The notes under the pieces are model-generated. The model was given only the letters and a program-made list of their open reading frames with translations, was not told the origin of the DNA and made no database searches. DNA of 34,430 nucleotides from Acidobacteriaceae bacterium (lineage in GTDB: Bacteria; Acidobacteriota; Terriglobia; Terriglobales; Acidobacteriaceae), in NCBI GenBank assembly GCA_030041435.1, contig JASHNW010000010.1, forward strand, positions 1 to 34,430, read 5' to 3'. A program made the translations under genes and the position numbers. This document shows, piece by piece, positions 7,932 through 15,635 of this stretch (the first letter of the stretch is position 1; each line of letters starts with the position of its first letter).

Positions 7932-7958
7932 GTCAGAAAATTGTAGCAATTCTCTGAC
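7932..7958 (-). promoter_or_regulatory. Palindromic operator upstream of the DUF6088 gene
   Basis: GTCAGAAAATTG at 7932-7943, a 3-nt spacer TAG, and CAATTCTCTGAC at 7947-7958 form a 27-nt inverted repeat with 11 of 12 positions paired. It ends 8 nt upstream of the start codon. AbiEi-type regulators are known to bind inverted repeats in their own promoters, so this is the likely autoregulatory site. Binding is inferred. Confidence 0.6.
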
Positions 7959-8155
7959 TCGCAAACGAGCCTCCGGAATCGGCTTTTCAAGCTGGAGGCG
8001 GCGGGCGGCGACCAGGGTTCCGCAGATTTTCGATGCGCAGGGCCCGTGGTCGAGTATGCTGATCAGCGAGTCGGGAGGCGGTGGCTCCTTCGGTTGCACT
8101 CCGCGAGATCGTACGAGAATGTACGTACAAACTCAAACCCGGTTCAGAGGGGCGG

Positions 8156-8194
8156 TTTTGTACAATTCGCGGATTTTTGTACAGATTTTGTAAT
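8156..8194. repeat. TTTTGTACA direct repeats near the attachment site
   Basis: TTTTGTACA occurs at 8156-8164 and 8175-8183, with a degenerate third copy TTTTGTAAT at 8186-8194. A palindrome TGTACGTACA lies at 8120-8129. The surrounding AT-rich DNA (about 7960-8276, over 300 nt) holds no gene I can support. Short direct repeats beside an att site are typical of integrase arm-binding sites, which is a possible but unproven reading. Confidence 0.35.
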
Positions 8195-8276
8195 TCCACC
8201 CAGCATTGTGGACTTTGTGGCAATTTGTAAGTTTTAGAAATGATTGATACTTAATGACTTATCCTGTGGAAAAAGC

Positions 8277-8300
8277 GTTCGACTCCCGCCGCCTCCACCA
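8277..8300 (+). other. tmRNA/tRNA 3'-end fragment, probable attachment site (att)
   Basis: The 24 nt consist of a T-loop (TTCGACT), the 3' T-stem strand (CCCGC), an acceptor strand (CGCCTCC) and ACCA. This is exactly the layout of the 3' end of a tmRNA, or of a tRNA with an encoded CCA. The 5' T-stem strand is absent, since AAGCG stands where GCGGG would be needed, so it is not part of a complete RNA gene. Such displaced 3' ends mark one end of elements that integrate into ssrA or tRNA genes. The accessory genes lie to its left and chromosomal-looking genes to its right, which fits. Confidence 0.65.
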
Positions 8301-8563
8301 GAACATTTTTCGCAAACACGGTTAGCGATTGCGTTTGATTTGCTGTGAAAAGCGAGACCAACCTTCGATTCGGCCCTTCGATTCCTGGAGCACGGATCCT
8401 TGCCGTGCCGAGGCGCCCAACGATCCCGCATATCGTGCCGAGGGCCGTATGCAGGCGCTCGACACAACGCGGCGATGAAACGTATCGGCGATTCCGAGAG
8501 CTTGCCCCGGTGATGGCCCAGATGCAGCCGGATCTTGCGCTACAGCTTGCGGCATGACCGAGA
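8301..8563. other. Intergenic stretch without a supported gene
   Basis: I see no convincing gene between the att-like site and the next gene. A 70-codon frame on the + strand (8345-8557, GTG start) ends in a protein-like tail (FRELAPVMAQMQPDLALQLAA would be its last residues), so it might be the worn-down C-terminus of an older gene. It has no ribosome binding site and I do not call it. Confidence 0.4.
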
Positions 8564-8809
8564 TCAGGGCTGGTACCCGTCCTTCATCCATTGCGAAAAA
8601 CGATCCAGCATATCCTGAGTCCAGAAAGGGCCCCCGGGTGGCATGCTTTGCGTGATGAGCGAGTTGAGCACATCCTGAGCGTTCCTGTAATTGTTGTACG
8701 GGTCCGACATCCAGGAGTAGCTGTCAAGCGGCATACCGTAAGCCTGCATGTGTTCTACATCGATTTCCCGGAATAGGGGCCTGATGTCGTTTGCGAAAGA
8801 TACGGCCAT
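8564..8809 (-). CDS. Small conserved-type protein of unknown function (81 aa)
   Basis: The protein is short, aromatic-rich and soluble: MAVSFANDIRPLFREIDVEH at the start, a middle with MSDPYNNYRNAQDV, and a C-terminus with MPPGGPFWTQDMLDRFSQWM. The SFANDIRPLFR opening followed by a later MPPGGPxW resembles the small proteins or cytochrome-like segments found next to tyrosinase-type oxidases in other bacteria, but it has no CxxCH haem motif, so I give no function. The start at 8809 is chosen over one 8 codons upstream because GAGAGGAG, a strong ribosome binding site, ends about 5 nt before it. The first gene right of the att-like site, it is probably ordinary chromosome. Confidence 0.7.
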   Translation of the reverse strand: MAVSFANDIRPLFREIDVEHMQAYGMPLDSYSWMSDPYNNYRNAQDVLNSLITQSMPPGGPFWTQDMLDRFSQWMKDGYQP

Positions 8810-8823
8810 GATCACTCCTCTCA

Positions 8824-8848
8824 GGCGCCACAACCAGCCGGTGGCGCC
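8824..8848 (-). other. Hairpin in the leader of the 81-aa protein gene
   Basis: GGCGCCAC (8824-8831) and GTGGCGCC (8841-8848) are perfect inverted copies around a 9-nt loop. They lie just upstream of the ribosome binding site of the gene starting at 8809. No T-run follows, so it is not a standard terminator. Confidence 0.45.
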
Positions 8849-9021
8849 GACATGTCGATCCGGAATTGCGTTCCGTGGCTGACAGGTCGGGCCGGGACAG
8901 CTGCCTGCTCACGGAACTGGCAGCCGTCGGAGTCTGGGACCGCATGACTCCAATTGCCCTGCGACTCCACCATTCTTCTTCATTCCGCTGCAACCGTCCA
9001 TCCCTGTGAAACCTCCTCCAC

Positions 9022-10176
9022 TTATTTCGGGCTCAGGCCAGTTTGGGGCTGGTTCGCTCCGACATTCCCGGGGCCGCCGACGATCTCGAGGGTGGGGATG
9101 CGGTCGTCCATGGAAGGCAGCGGCGGAAAGGGCATGTGCGGTTCGGTCTGGTACCAGTAGGCGACGGAGTAGAAGTTGTCGGAGCGGTCGTTGGCATGTC
9201 CGTGCTCGATGGTCGCCTTCATGTACTTCGTAAACGTGATGGGCGAGTCAAGGTGAAAGCGGTAGACGCTCCAGCGTTCGCCGGCGAGTTCTCTGCCCAC
9301 GACGGGAGCGCCGTAGAGCGGATAGGAAAAGGGCGCGCCGCCGAAATCCCACGCTCCGAGGAAGTAATCCTCTGAGCCGGTTCCGCCCGGGACCAGCGGC
9401 TTGTCCGGGTCGTCGATGAAGAACATGGGGTCGCCCTCGCCCCACCAGCCATCCTGATTCTGCAGGACCGACATGGTGACGCCCACGAACTGGCCGCGGC
9501 CCTTCGCCTCGAACCAGACATAGTTGTTCTTGCCGTCGAGATTGCGCTTGAAATTGACGAGTGGATCGCCGTTCTCGTACCACTGATTCGTCCAGCCGTG
9601 ATTCGGCTGCGCCTGGCGGTACTCGGCGTGAAAATACAGCGTGCCGGCGGGCAGCGGGTGCGGATAACTGCGGTATTCGATGTTGTAGTAGAGGTTGGAG
9701 AGGGTCATCTTCCCCTCATTGGTTATGGTGATGCGCGCGTGATGCTGGAAGGGCATGGGGAAAAAGCAGTTGAGCGCGTTGCGATTGCCGACGGAGAGCA
9801 TCTTAGAGGACCAGCTGACGTACTCGCCGAACCCAAGGCCGAAGAAATCGCCGATGGGCGTCTCGACGCTGGGGTCCTGCTCCCCATCCCAGTACATGCG
9901 CAGCACGATGCGCTTGAGGTGGTAGGGCTCGGGATCGCCAATGGTGAACCAGATATGCGAGATCACGCCTGGGCCGTCGGCGTCGAAGATGGTGAGGGTT
10001 TGACCGGGAGTGACGGTGCGGTAATCGGCGTTGCCGCCGGTGGTTTCGGCGCTCGACACCAGGCGCCAGGTGTAGTCCTGCTCGCGCGTCGGGTCGGGCC
10101 ACTGGGTGACACTTTGTGCCACGAGGCTGGTGGCTGCGCCCGCCAGCAACAGGATGATCCACGGGGATCGCCGCAT
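9022..10176 (-). CDS. DUF2961 / glycoside hydrolase family 172 protein, secreted
   Basis: This 384-residue protein has an N-terminal signal peptide (MRRSPWIILLLAGAATSLVAQ) and a DUF2961 beta-sandwich domain covering the rest. Landmarks are GPGVISHIWFT, the segment MYWDGEQDPSVETPIGDFFG, NCFFPMPF, GGTGSEDYF (with the acidic SED) and FYSVAYWYQ. Family members classed as GH172 act on fructofuranosides or arabinofuranosides, with the acidic residues in the Gly-Ser-Glu-Asp region taking part in catalysis. The exact sugar is not predictable here. The start at 10176 is supported by GGAGGAGAGAG just upstream and by the signal peptide. It is expected to act in the periplasm or outside the cell on plant or microbial polysaccharide. 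It is downstream of trpD on the same strand but separated by 155 nt. Confidence 0.88.
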   Translation of the reverse strand: MRRSPWIILLLAGAATSLVAQSVTQWPDPTREQDYTWRLVSSAETTGGNADYRTVTPGQTLTIFDADGPGVISHIWFTIGDPEPYHLKRIVLRMYWDGEQDPSVETPIGDFFGLGFGEYVSWSSKMLSVGNRNALNCFFPMPFQHHARITITNEGKMTLSNLYYNIEYRSYPHPLPAGTLYFHAEYRQAQPNHGWTNQWYENGDPLVNFKRNLDGKNNYVWFEAKGRGQFVGVTMSVLQNQDGWWGEGDPMFFIDDPDKPLVPGGTGSEDYFLGAWDFGGAPFSYPLYGAPVVGRELAGERWSVYRFHLDSPITFTKYMKATIEHGHANDRSDNFYSVAYWYQTEPHMPFPPLPSMDDRIPTLEIVGGPGNVGANQPQTGLSPK

Positions 10177-10331
10177 CGTCTCTCTCCTCCCATTCTGCGC
10201 GGCAACCGGTGGAATTGGTGCGCGGAGCCGCCCCTGTATTTGTAACGCGGGAAGAGCGCTTCGTAAAAGGGACCTTTGCACGCGGCCACTTTTGCCGTGC
10301 AGCCTCTGGCATCCCGGCGCGACAAAGGAGC

Positions 10332-11396
10332 TCAGCGCGGGAGTGAGGCGCCGAAGTCGCGCAGCGCTTCGAGGGTTTTGCGGCCTTCGCCGGAGTCGAT
10401 GGCCGCGGCAGTGCGATCGACCCCATCTTTCAGGCCGGCGACGAGGCCGGCGGCTTCCAGAGCAGCTGCGGCGTTGATGAGGACCACGTCACGTCTGGGT
10501 CCGCGATCGTCGCCGCTGAGGATGTCTTCCAGGATCGTGGCATTGTCGAGCGGTGTGCCGCCGCTCTGGAGCTGACTGATGTCGGCGGTCAGCAAGCCGG
10601 CATTTTCAGGCCGAATGAGGGTACGCACCAGGGGGTCGGGCGACGAGACCAGGATGGCGTCGGTCTCCGAGAGGTCGATTTCGTCGATGCCGCTGCGGGA
10701 GTGGACCACGCGGCCGCGGCGGATGCCGAGCTGGTCCATGGCGCCGGCAACGGTTTCCAGCTTTTCCGGAGCGAAGACGCCCACGATTTGTGCGGGAGCG
10801 CAGGCAGGGTTGGTGAGCGGTCCGGCCAGATTGAAGATGGTGCGGAAGCCGAGGGCGCGGCGGATGGGCTGCACGCGCTTCATGGCCGGATGGAGCGCGG
10901 GCGCGTAGAGAAAGGTGAATCCGGTAGCGCGCAGGCAGACTGCGGATTGTTCGGGGGTAAGCGCAACAGGAACGCCCATGGCCTCGAGGACGTCGGCGGA
11001 GCCGCATCTGGATGTGACGCTGCGATTGCCGTGTTTGGCGACTTTGGCTCCGGCCGCCGCCGCCGCGAGAGCAGCGCCGGTGGAGATATTGAACGTGCCG
11101 CGGCCGTCGCCTCCAGTGCCGCAGGTATCGACGAGAGCGGCGCGCTCCTCGGCAGTGAGTGGGATGGGGAGGGCGAGGGAGCGCATGGCCTGGGCGAAGC
11201 CGGCGAGCTCGTCGGCAGTTTCGCCGCGAGTGGCCATCGCGGTCAGCAGCGCAGCGATCAGCAAGTCGCCGCCCTCTTCCGGTTCGCTGGTGAGGATGGC
11301 AAACAGAGCCGCGCGGGCTTCGTCGCGAGTGAGCGTGCGCCGCTCATCTGCGACAGCTTTCAGGAGGTCTTTCAGCTCCGGCATGGATGGTTCCAT
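10332..11396 (-). CDS. trpD: Anthranilate phosphoribosyltransferase
   Basis: This enzyme transfers phosphoribose from PRPP to anthranilate, the second committed step of tryptophan synthesis. The 354-residue length fits the family. Visible landmarks are the PRPP-binding GTGGDG loop followed by NISTG, the KHGNRSVTSRCGSADVLE segment, and the RALGFRTIFNLAGPLTNP stretch of the C-terminal domain. The start is either ATG 11396 or ATG 11384; neither has a strong Shine-Dalgarno sequence. No other trp gene is adjacent, so the pathway is split in this genome. A very stable hairpin (11421-11462) lies immediately upstream, between aqpZ and trpD, and could insulate or regulate it. Confidence 0.95.
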   Translation of the reverse strand: MEPSMPELKDLLKAVADERRTLTRDEARAALFAILTSEPEEGGDLLIAALLTAMATRGETADELAGFAQAMRSLALPIPLTAEERAALVDTCGTGGDGRGTFNISTGAALAAAAAGAKVAKHGNRSVTSRCGSADVLEAMGVPVALTPEQSAVCLRATGFTFLYAPALHPAMKRVQPIRRALGFRTIFNLAGPLTNPACAPAQIVGVFAPEKLETVAGAMDQLGIRRGRVVHSRSGIDEIDLSETDAILVSSPDPLVRTLIRPENAGLLTADISQLQSGGTPLDNATILEDILSGDDRGPRRDVVLINAAAALEAAGLVAGLKDGVDRTAAAIDSGEGRKTLEALRDFGASLPR

Positions 11397-11419
11397 GCTA
11401 CCCGACAGAGACGCAGCGC

Positions 11420-11463
11420 GAGGAGGAGGCGTCCACGCGAGACCGCGTGGACGCTTCCTCCTG
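11420..11463 (-). other. Very stable hairpin between aqpZ and trpD
   Basis: AGGAGGAGGCGTCCACGC (11421-11438) and GCGTGGACGCTTCCTCCT (11445-11462) pair along 18 bp with only one G-T position; one more G-C pair leaves a 4-nt loop. No T-run follows in the leftward transcript, so it is not a textbook intrinsic terminator. It sits 24 nt before the trpD start and could block read-through from aqpZ or protect an mRNA end. Confidence 0.6.
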
Positions 11464-11476
11464 AACGCGTGAGGAG

Positions 11477-12241
11477 TCAGTCGCCCGCAGCAGTTCCGGG
11501 CAGCGCCTCGTATTCCGGTTTGGCGGGAACTGCGCGCACGCTTAGGTCCGGCTTTTCCGCAAACACAAGTCGATAGAGAAGCCCCGCAAGGATGCCTCCC
11601 AAAATGGGAGCCACCCAGAAGAGCCAGAGCTGCGCCAGGGCCCATCCGTGCACAAACAGAGCCTGGCTGGTGCTGCGTGCGGGGTTGACCGAAGTGTTCG
11701 TGACCGGGATGCCGACCAGATGGATCAGGGTGAGACCCAGTCCGATGGCGATAGGCGCGAGGCCCTTCGGCGCCCGCACATCGGTGGATCCCAGAATGAT
11801 GAGCAGAAAGAAGAAGGTCAACACGACTTCGGCTACGAAGCAGGACAGGAGAGAGTAGCCGCCCGGCGAATGAGCGCCGTAACCGTTGGCAGCGAAGCCG
11901 CCGAGCACAAAGCCGGGCTTGCCGCTGGCGATGATGTACAGAACCCACGCCCCGGCCGTCGCGCCCGCCACCTGGGCGATGATGTACGGCAGCAGATGAG
12001 CGAGAGGAAAGCGCTTGCCGACGGCCAGTCCGACCGAGACAGCCGGGTTGATGTGGCATCCGGAAATGTGGCCGATGGCGAACGCCATGGTGAGGAGGGT
12101 CAGGCCGAAGGCCAGTGCGACACCGAGAAAGCCGATGCCAAGGTTGGGATAAGCGGCGGCGAGCACGGCCGCGCCGCATCCGCCGAAGACCAGCCAGCCG
12201 GTGCCGAAGAATTCGGCGACGAGAGATTTGCTGAGATTCAT
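11477..12241 (-). CDS. aqpZ: Aquaporin Z family water channel
   Basis: This 254-residue inner-membrane protein has six expected membrane helices and two NPA boxes (GCHINPAVS in the first half, NTSVNPARS in the second). The residues that shape the selectivity filter in AqpZ are recognisable: Phe in the LAFGLT helix, His in [12 protein letters not shown], Thr, and Arg after the second NPA. This argues for a water-selective channel and not a glycerol facilitator. AGGAGG ends 6 nt before the ATG. The C-terminal 25 residues are polar and cytoplasmic. It is transcribed divergently from sucC across a 305-nt intergenic region. Confidence 0.95.
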   Translation of the reverse strand: MNLSKSLVAEFFGTGWLVFGGCGAAVLAAAYPNLGIGFLGVALAFGLTLLTMAFAIGHISGCHINPAVSVGLAVGKRFPLAHLLPYIIAQVAGATAGAWVLYIIASGKPGFVLGGFAANGYGAHSPGGYSLLSCFVAEVVLTFFFLLIILGSTDVRAPKGLAPIAIGLGLTLIHLVGIPVTNTSVNPARSTSQALFVHGWALAQLWLFWVAPILGGILAGLLYRLVFAEKPDLSVRAVPAKPEYEALPGTAAGD

Positions 12242-12372
12242 GGTTTCCTCCTGGTAGAACTGAGAGGATTCGCGACCGACGGCGAACCAGGCGACCGGAA
12301 CAACCCGGATCCGGTCAAGGAGGAATCAGGGAGCGGAGAACCAGGGAGAGCCCTGACTCGGGGGAGAGCGCC

Positions 12373-12465
12373 AGTGTAGCGCAAGCGTGCTGCAACGGTT
12401 GTGTACGCGAAAAATGCGCGGCAGGCGCGGCAGGTTTGCTCCCGGTTCGATGCGTTCGCTACACT
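12373..12465. promoter_or_regulatory. Divergent aqpZ/sucC control region with inverted AGTGTAGCG boxes
   Basis: The 305 nt between aqpZ and sucC contain no gene. A likely sigma-70-type promoter for sucC is TTGCTC (12436-12441), an 18-nt spacer and TACACT (12460-12465). The same CGCTACACT sequence appears inverted as AGTGTAGCG at 12373-12381, pointing at aqpZ, though no good -35 box accompanies it there. The two boxes could be paired -10 elements or sites for one regulator. Promoter calls are by eye. Confidence 0.4.
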
Positions 12466-12546
12466 GAATATTCGGCCTTGAGACGATTTCACGCGCAGGG
12501 GCGCGGCTGTCCGATCCGGTTACAAGTTTTCTGCTGAAAATCTCTT

Positions 12547-13725
12547 ATGAAAATTCACGAATATCAGGCGAAAGACATCCTGGCGAAGTATGGCGTCGCA
12601 ATTCCGCACGGTGAAGTGGCCAACACGCTGGATGAGGCGCTGGAAGTGGCCAAGCGGCTGTTCAGCGACGGCGCGAAAGGCGTGGTGGTGAAGGCGCAGA
12701 TTCACGCCGGCGGACGCGGTAAGGGCGGCGGTGTGAAGGTGGCGAAGACGCTGGACGAAGCCGAGCAGTATGCCAAGCAGATCCTGGGCATGCAGCTGGT
12801 GACACACCAGACCGGGCCGCAGGGACAGAAGGTGCAGCGGCTGCTGATCGAGGAGACGGCGGCGATCGACCGCGAGCTGTATCTGGGCATCGTGCTGGAT
12901 CGCGCTGCGGCAAAGCTGGTGTTCATGGCGTCGCAGGCCGGCGGCATGGAGATTGAGGAAGTCGCCGCGAAGGATCCGAAGGCCATCCACAAGGCGTACA
13001 TCGATCCGGCGGTGGGATTCCAGGCGTACCAGGCACGCGAGCTGGCGTTTGCGCTGGGGCTGAAGCCGGCGCAGATTGGCGATGCGGTGAAGTTCATGAT
13101 GGGGCTGTACCGGGCCTACATTGAGACGGATGCGTCGCTGCTGGAGATCAACCCGTTCATCACCACGAAGGACGACAAGCTGTTTGCCCTGGACTGCAAG
13201 ATCAACTTCGACGACAACGCCATGTTCCGCCACAAGGATCTGAAGGAGCTGCGCGATGTGGCGGAGGAGGATCCCCTCGAAGTCGAGGCGTCGAAGTACG
13301 CGCTGAACTACATCAAGCTCGACGGCAACATCGCGTGCATGGTGAACGGCGCCGGGCTGGCCATGGCGACCATGGACATCATCCAGTATGCGGGCGGCAT
13401 GCCGGCGAACTTTCTGGATGTGGGCGGCGGAGCCAACCAGCAGCAGATCGAGCACGCGTTTGAGATCCTGCTCTCGGACAAGAACGTGCAGGCGGTGTTC
13501 ATCAACATCTTCGGCGGCATTCTGCGCGTGGATACGCTGGCCCAGGGCGTTGTGCAGGCAGCGAAGAATCTGAACGTGAAGGTGCCGGTGGTGCTGCGGC
13601 TGGAAGGCACGAATGTGGAAGAGGGGCGAAAGATTCTGAAGGAGTCGGGATTGAAGTTCATTGTCGGCGACACGATGCAGGACGCGGCGCAAAAGGTGGT
13701 CGCTGCGGCGAAAGGAGCTGCGTAG
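12547..13725 (+). CDS. sucC: Succinate-CoA ligase (ADP-forming) subunit beta
   Basis: The beta subunit of succinyl-CoA synthetase makes ATP or GTP from succinyl-CoA in the TCA cycle. At 392 residues it has the normal size. It opens with the ATP-grasp start [17 protein letters not shown], followed by the nucleotide-binding segment [17 protein letters not shown], the metal-binding EINPF, and the ligase domain with FLDVGGGAN and [11 protein letters not shown]. It is followed after 2 nt by sucD, so the two are one operon. No clear ribosome binding site precedes the ATG. Confidence 0.98.
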   Translation: MKIHEYQAKDILAKYGVAIPHGEVANTLDEALEVAKRLFSDGAKGVVVKAQIHAGGRGKGGGVKVAKTLDEAEQYAKQILGMQLVTHQTGPQGQKVQRLLIEETAAIDRELYLGIVLDRAAAKLVFMASQAGGMEIEEVAAKDPKAIHKAYIDPAVGFQAYQARELAFALGLKPAQIGDAVKFMMGLYRAYIETDASLLEINPFITTKDDKLFALDCKINFDDNAMFRHKDLKELRDVAEEDPLEVEASKYALNYIKLDGNIACMVNGAGLAMATMDIIQYAGGMPANFLDVGGGANQQQIEHAFEILLSDKNVQAVFINIFGGILRVDTLAQGVVQAAKNLNVKVPVVLRLEGTNVEEGRKILKESGLKFIVGDTMQDAAQKVVAAAKGAA

Positions 13726-13727
13726 AG

Positions 13728-14603
13728 ATGGCTGTTCTGGTGAACAAGGAGACGCGCCTCATCGTGCAGGGCATTACCGGACGCGAAGGGACTTTTCACG
13801 CCAAAGGCTGTGCCGAATACGGCACAAAGGTCGTCGGCGGAGTAACGCCGGGCAAGGGCGGAACCATCCACGAAGGCTGGCCGGTCTTCGACACCGTGCA
13901 CAAGGCCGTCGAGGAGACGGGCGCGAATGTCACAGTGATCTTCGTGCCGCCGCCGTTTGCCGCCGACGCGATTCTGGAAGCCAACGACGCCGGCGTGCCG
14001 CTCATTATCTGCATCACGGAAGGCATTCCTATCAACGACATGGTGAAAGTGTGGACCGTGCTGAAGCAGTCGAAGTCGCGGCTGATTGGGCCAAACTGCC
14101 CAGGCGTAATTTCGCCGGGGAAAGCGAAGGTCGGCATCATGCCGGGGCGCATTCACAAGGAAGGCTCCATCGGGATTGTCTCGCGCTCAGGCACGCTGAC
14201 CTATGAGGCTGTGTATCAGCTTACTCAGCGCGGGATTGGACAGTCGACGGCCATCGGCATCGGCGGCGATCCGATTATCGGGACGACCCACGTGGACGCG
14301 CTGAAGCTGCTGAACGAGGATTCGGAGACGGAAGCCATCATCCTCATTGGCGAGATTGGGGGCACGGCGGAGGAAACCGCAGCGGCGTACGTGAAGGCGC
14401 ACGTGAAGAAGCCGGTGGTGGGATTCATCGCCGGGCAGACGGCGCCTCCAGGGCGCCGCATGGGGCACGCAGGGGCGATTATCTCCGGCGGCCAGGGAAC
14501 CGCGGCGGAGAAGATGAAGGCGCTGACCGCCGCAGGGATTCAGGTTGTGGAGACGCCGGCCGCTATTGGGGAGACGGTGGCGAGAGTGATTGGCAAGGCG
14601 TAA
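13728..14603 (+). CDS. sucD: Succinate-CoA ligase (ADP-forming) subunit alpha
   Basis: The alpha subunit binds CoA and carries the phosphorylated active-site histidine. Visible are the CoA-binding Rossmann start ([20 protein letters not shown]), the [11 protein letters not shown] segment, and [10 protein letters not shown], whose His is the phosphohistidine. At 291 residues it is of normal length. Its ribosome binding site (AAAGGAG) lies in the end of sucC. The operon seems to end here, as heptamer repeats and ndk follow. Confidence 0.98.
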   Translation: MAVLVNKETRLIVQGITGREGTFHAKGCAEYGTKVVGGVTPGKGGTIHEGWPVFDTVHKAVEETGANVTVIFVPPPFAADAILEANDAGVPLIICITEGIPINDMVKVWTVLKQSKSRLIGPNCPGVISPGKAKVGIMPGRIHKEGSIGIVSRSGTLTYEAVYQLTQRGIGQSTAIGIGGDPIIGTTHVDALKLLNEDSETEAIILIGEIGGTAEETAAAYVKAHVKKPVVGFIAGQTAPPGRRMGHAGAIISGGQGTAAEKMKALTAAGIQVVETPAAIGETVARVIGKA

Positions 14604-14612
14604 AGGCAGCCT

Positions 14613-14640
14613 TTAGCTATTAGCTTTTAGCTACTAGCTC
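14613..14640. repeat. Heptamer repeat array after sucD (TTAGCTA units)
   Basis: Four tandem 7-nt units can be read: TTAGCTA, TTAGCTT, TTAGCTA, CTAGCTC. They begin 9 nt after the sucD stop. They are inverted relative to the array at 14706-14740, so the two could pair into a long stem spanning the sucD-ndk gap. Confidence 0.7.
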
Positions 14641-14705
14641 GTTCTTCTGCCATTTCGAAAGGTTCTCGGCCTGTTTGGGCCCGGAAGTTCAACTGCCTCA
14701 CATGA

Positions 14706-14740
14706 GGCTAAAAGTTAGAAGCCAGAGGCTAAAAGCTAAC
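14706..14740. repeat. Heptamer repeat array abutting ndk (GGCTAAA/AGCTAAC units)
   Basis: Five tandem 7-nt units can be read: GGCTAAA, AGTTAGA, AGCCAGA, GGCTAAA, AGCTAAC. The array ends one base before the ndk start codon and takes the place where a ribosome binding site would be. It is complementary in sense to the array at 14613. Confidence 0.7.
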
Positions 14741-14741
14741 T

Positions 14742-15155
14742 ATGCAGCGGACTTTCAGCATCATTAAGCCGGACGCATTTCGCAAGGGTTATGCCGGAGC
14801 CATTCTCGCCGAGATCGAGAAGGCCGGGTTCCAGATTATCGCCATCAAAAAGCTGTCAATTTCGAAGACCCAGGCGGAAGGCTTCTACTACGTCCACAAG
14901 GAGCGACCGTTCTTTGCGTCGCTGACGACGTTCATGTCCTCGGGCCCGATCATCGCAATGGTGCTCGAGAAAGACGACGCCATTGCCGATCTGCGCAAGC
15001 TGATGGGCGCGACGAACCCGGCGAATGCCGAAGAGGGCACGATCCGCAAAAAGTACGCCGGCTCCATCGAGGAGAACGCGATTCACGGATCGGACGGCGA
15101 GGACACCGCGCAGTTCGAGATCGGGTACTTCTTTGCCGGCTACGAACTGGCTTAG
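14742..15155 (+). CDS. ndk: Nucleoside diphosphate kinase
   Basis: This 137-residue enzyme transfers the terminal phosphate between nucleoside tri- and diphosphates. The start [16 protein letters not shown] and the active-site segment [11 protein letters not shown], whose His is phosphorylated, are typical. No Shine-Dalgarno sequence is visible, because a heptamer repeat array runs up to the ATG. Its stop codon overlaps the stop of the convergent CBS-domain gene (15152-15155). Confidence 0.97.
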   Translation: MQRTFSIIKPDAFRKGYAGAILAEIEKAGFQIIAIKKLSISKTQAEGFYYVHKERPFFASLTTFMSSGPIIAMVLEKDDAIADLRKLMGATNPANAEEGTIRKKYAGSIEENAIHGSDGEDTAQFEIGYFFAGYELA

Positions 15156-15601
15156 TGTCCCGGCGTGCCGGCGATCCAGGCCTCCAGGTGGCGAATGGTT
15201 TCCCGCTGTTCGGTGACCACCCAGTTCACCAGATCGCCTATGGAGACCATGCCCGTAACTTTGCCGCTCTCGACAACCGGCAGGTGACGGAAACGGTGTT
15301 CGGTGACGATCCGCATGCACTCATCGATGCTGTGATCGGGCGTGACCGTGATCACGGGGCTGCTCATGATTTCCGAGACGGGCGTGTCGCGCGACGACCG
15401 GCCCTGCAGGATAACCTTGCGCGCGTAGTCGCGCTCGGAGACGATGCCGAGCAACTGGTCCTTCTCCATCACCAGCAGCGCGCCGACCCGCTTGTCCGCC
15501 ATCATCGCGACGGCATCGTAGACCGTGGCCGATGGAGCGAGCGACCAAACTTCGCCGCCTTTGCGACGCATCAGGGAGCCGACAGTGCCGGGGATTTCCA
15601 T
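15152..15601 (-). CDS. Two-CBS-domain protein
   Basis: This 149-residue protein is made almost only of two CBS motifs, about residues 15-68 ([32 protein letters not shown]) and 80-138 ([32 protein letters not shown]). Such Bateman modules bind adenine nucleotides such as AMP, ATP or NADH and sense energy state. Free-standing versions are of unknown partner. The [12 protein letters not shown] sequence is typical of the inosine-monophosphate-dehydrogenase-like CBS-pair proteins. It is convergent with ndk, sharing 4 nt. Confidence 0.9.
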   Translation of the reverse strand: MEIPGTVGSLMRRKGGEVWSLAPSATVYDAVAMMADKRVGALLVMEKDQLLGIVSERDYARKVILQGRSSRDTPVSEIMSSPVITVTPDHSIDECMRIVTEHRFRHLPVVESGKVTGMVSIGDLVNWVVTEQRETIRHLEAWIAGTPGH

Positions 15602-15635
15602 GGGGTGCGAGCATAGCTCCGCCGGGAAATAACCG

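Noticed and set aside
7683-8099. 138-codon minus-strand frame upstream of and overlapping the DUF6088 gene
   Set aside because: About half of it is the DUF6088 coding region in another frame and it runs through the palindrome; no family and no good start.
8345-8557. A 70-codon plus-strand frame right of the att-like site
   Set aside because: It has no ribosome binding site, weak composition in the first half and no recognisable family; at most a worn C-terminal relic.
10332-12179. A 615-codon minus-strand frame seeming to fuse an Arg-rich domain to TrpD
   Set aside because: The upstream part is the aqpZ gene read in another frame (low-complexity Arg/Gly/Ser). The trpD similarity begins only at about 11396.
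12520-13692. 390-codon minus-strand frame opposite sucC
   Set aside because: His/Arg/Leu-rich antisense shadow of the clearly recognisable sucC gene.
14600-14614. AAAGGC-A-GCCTTT palindrome after sucD as a terminator
   Set aside because: The loop would be one base and there is no T-run; it cannot form a stable hairpin in RNA.
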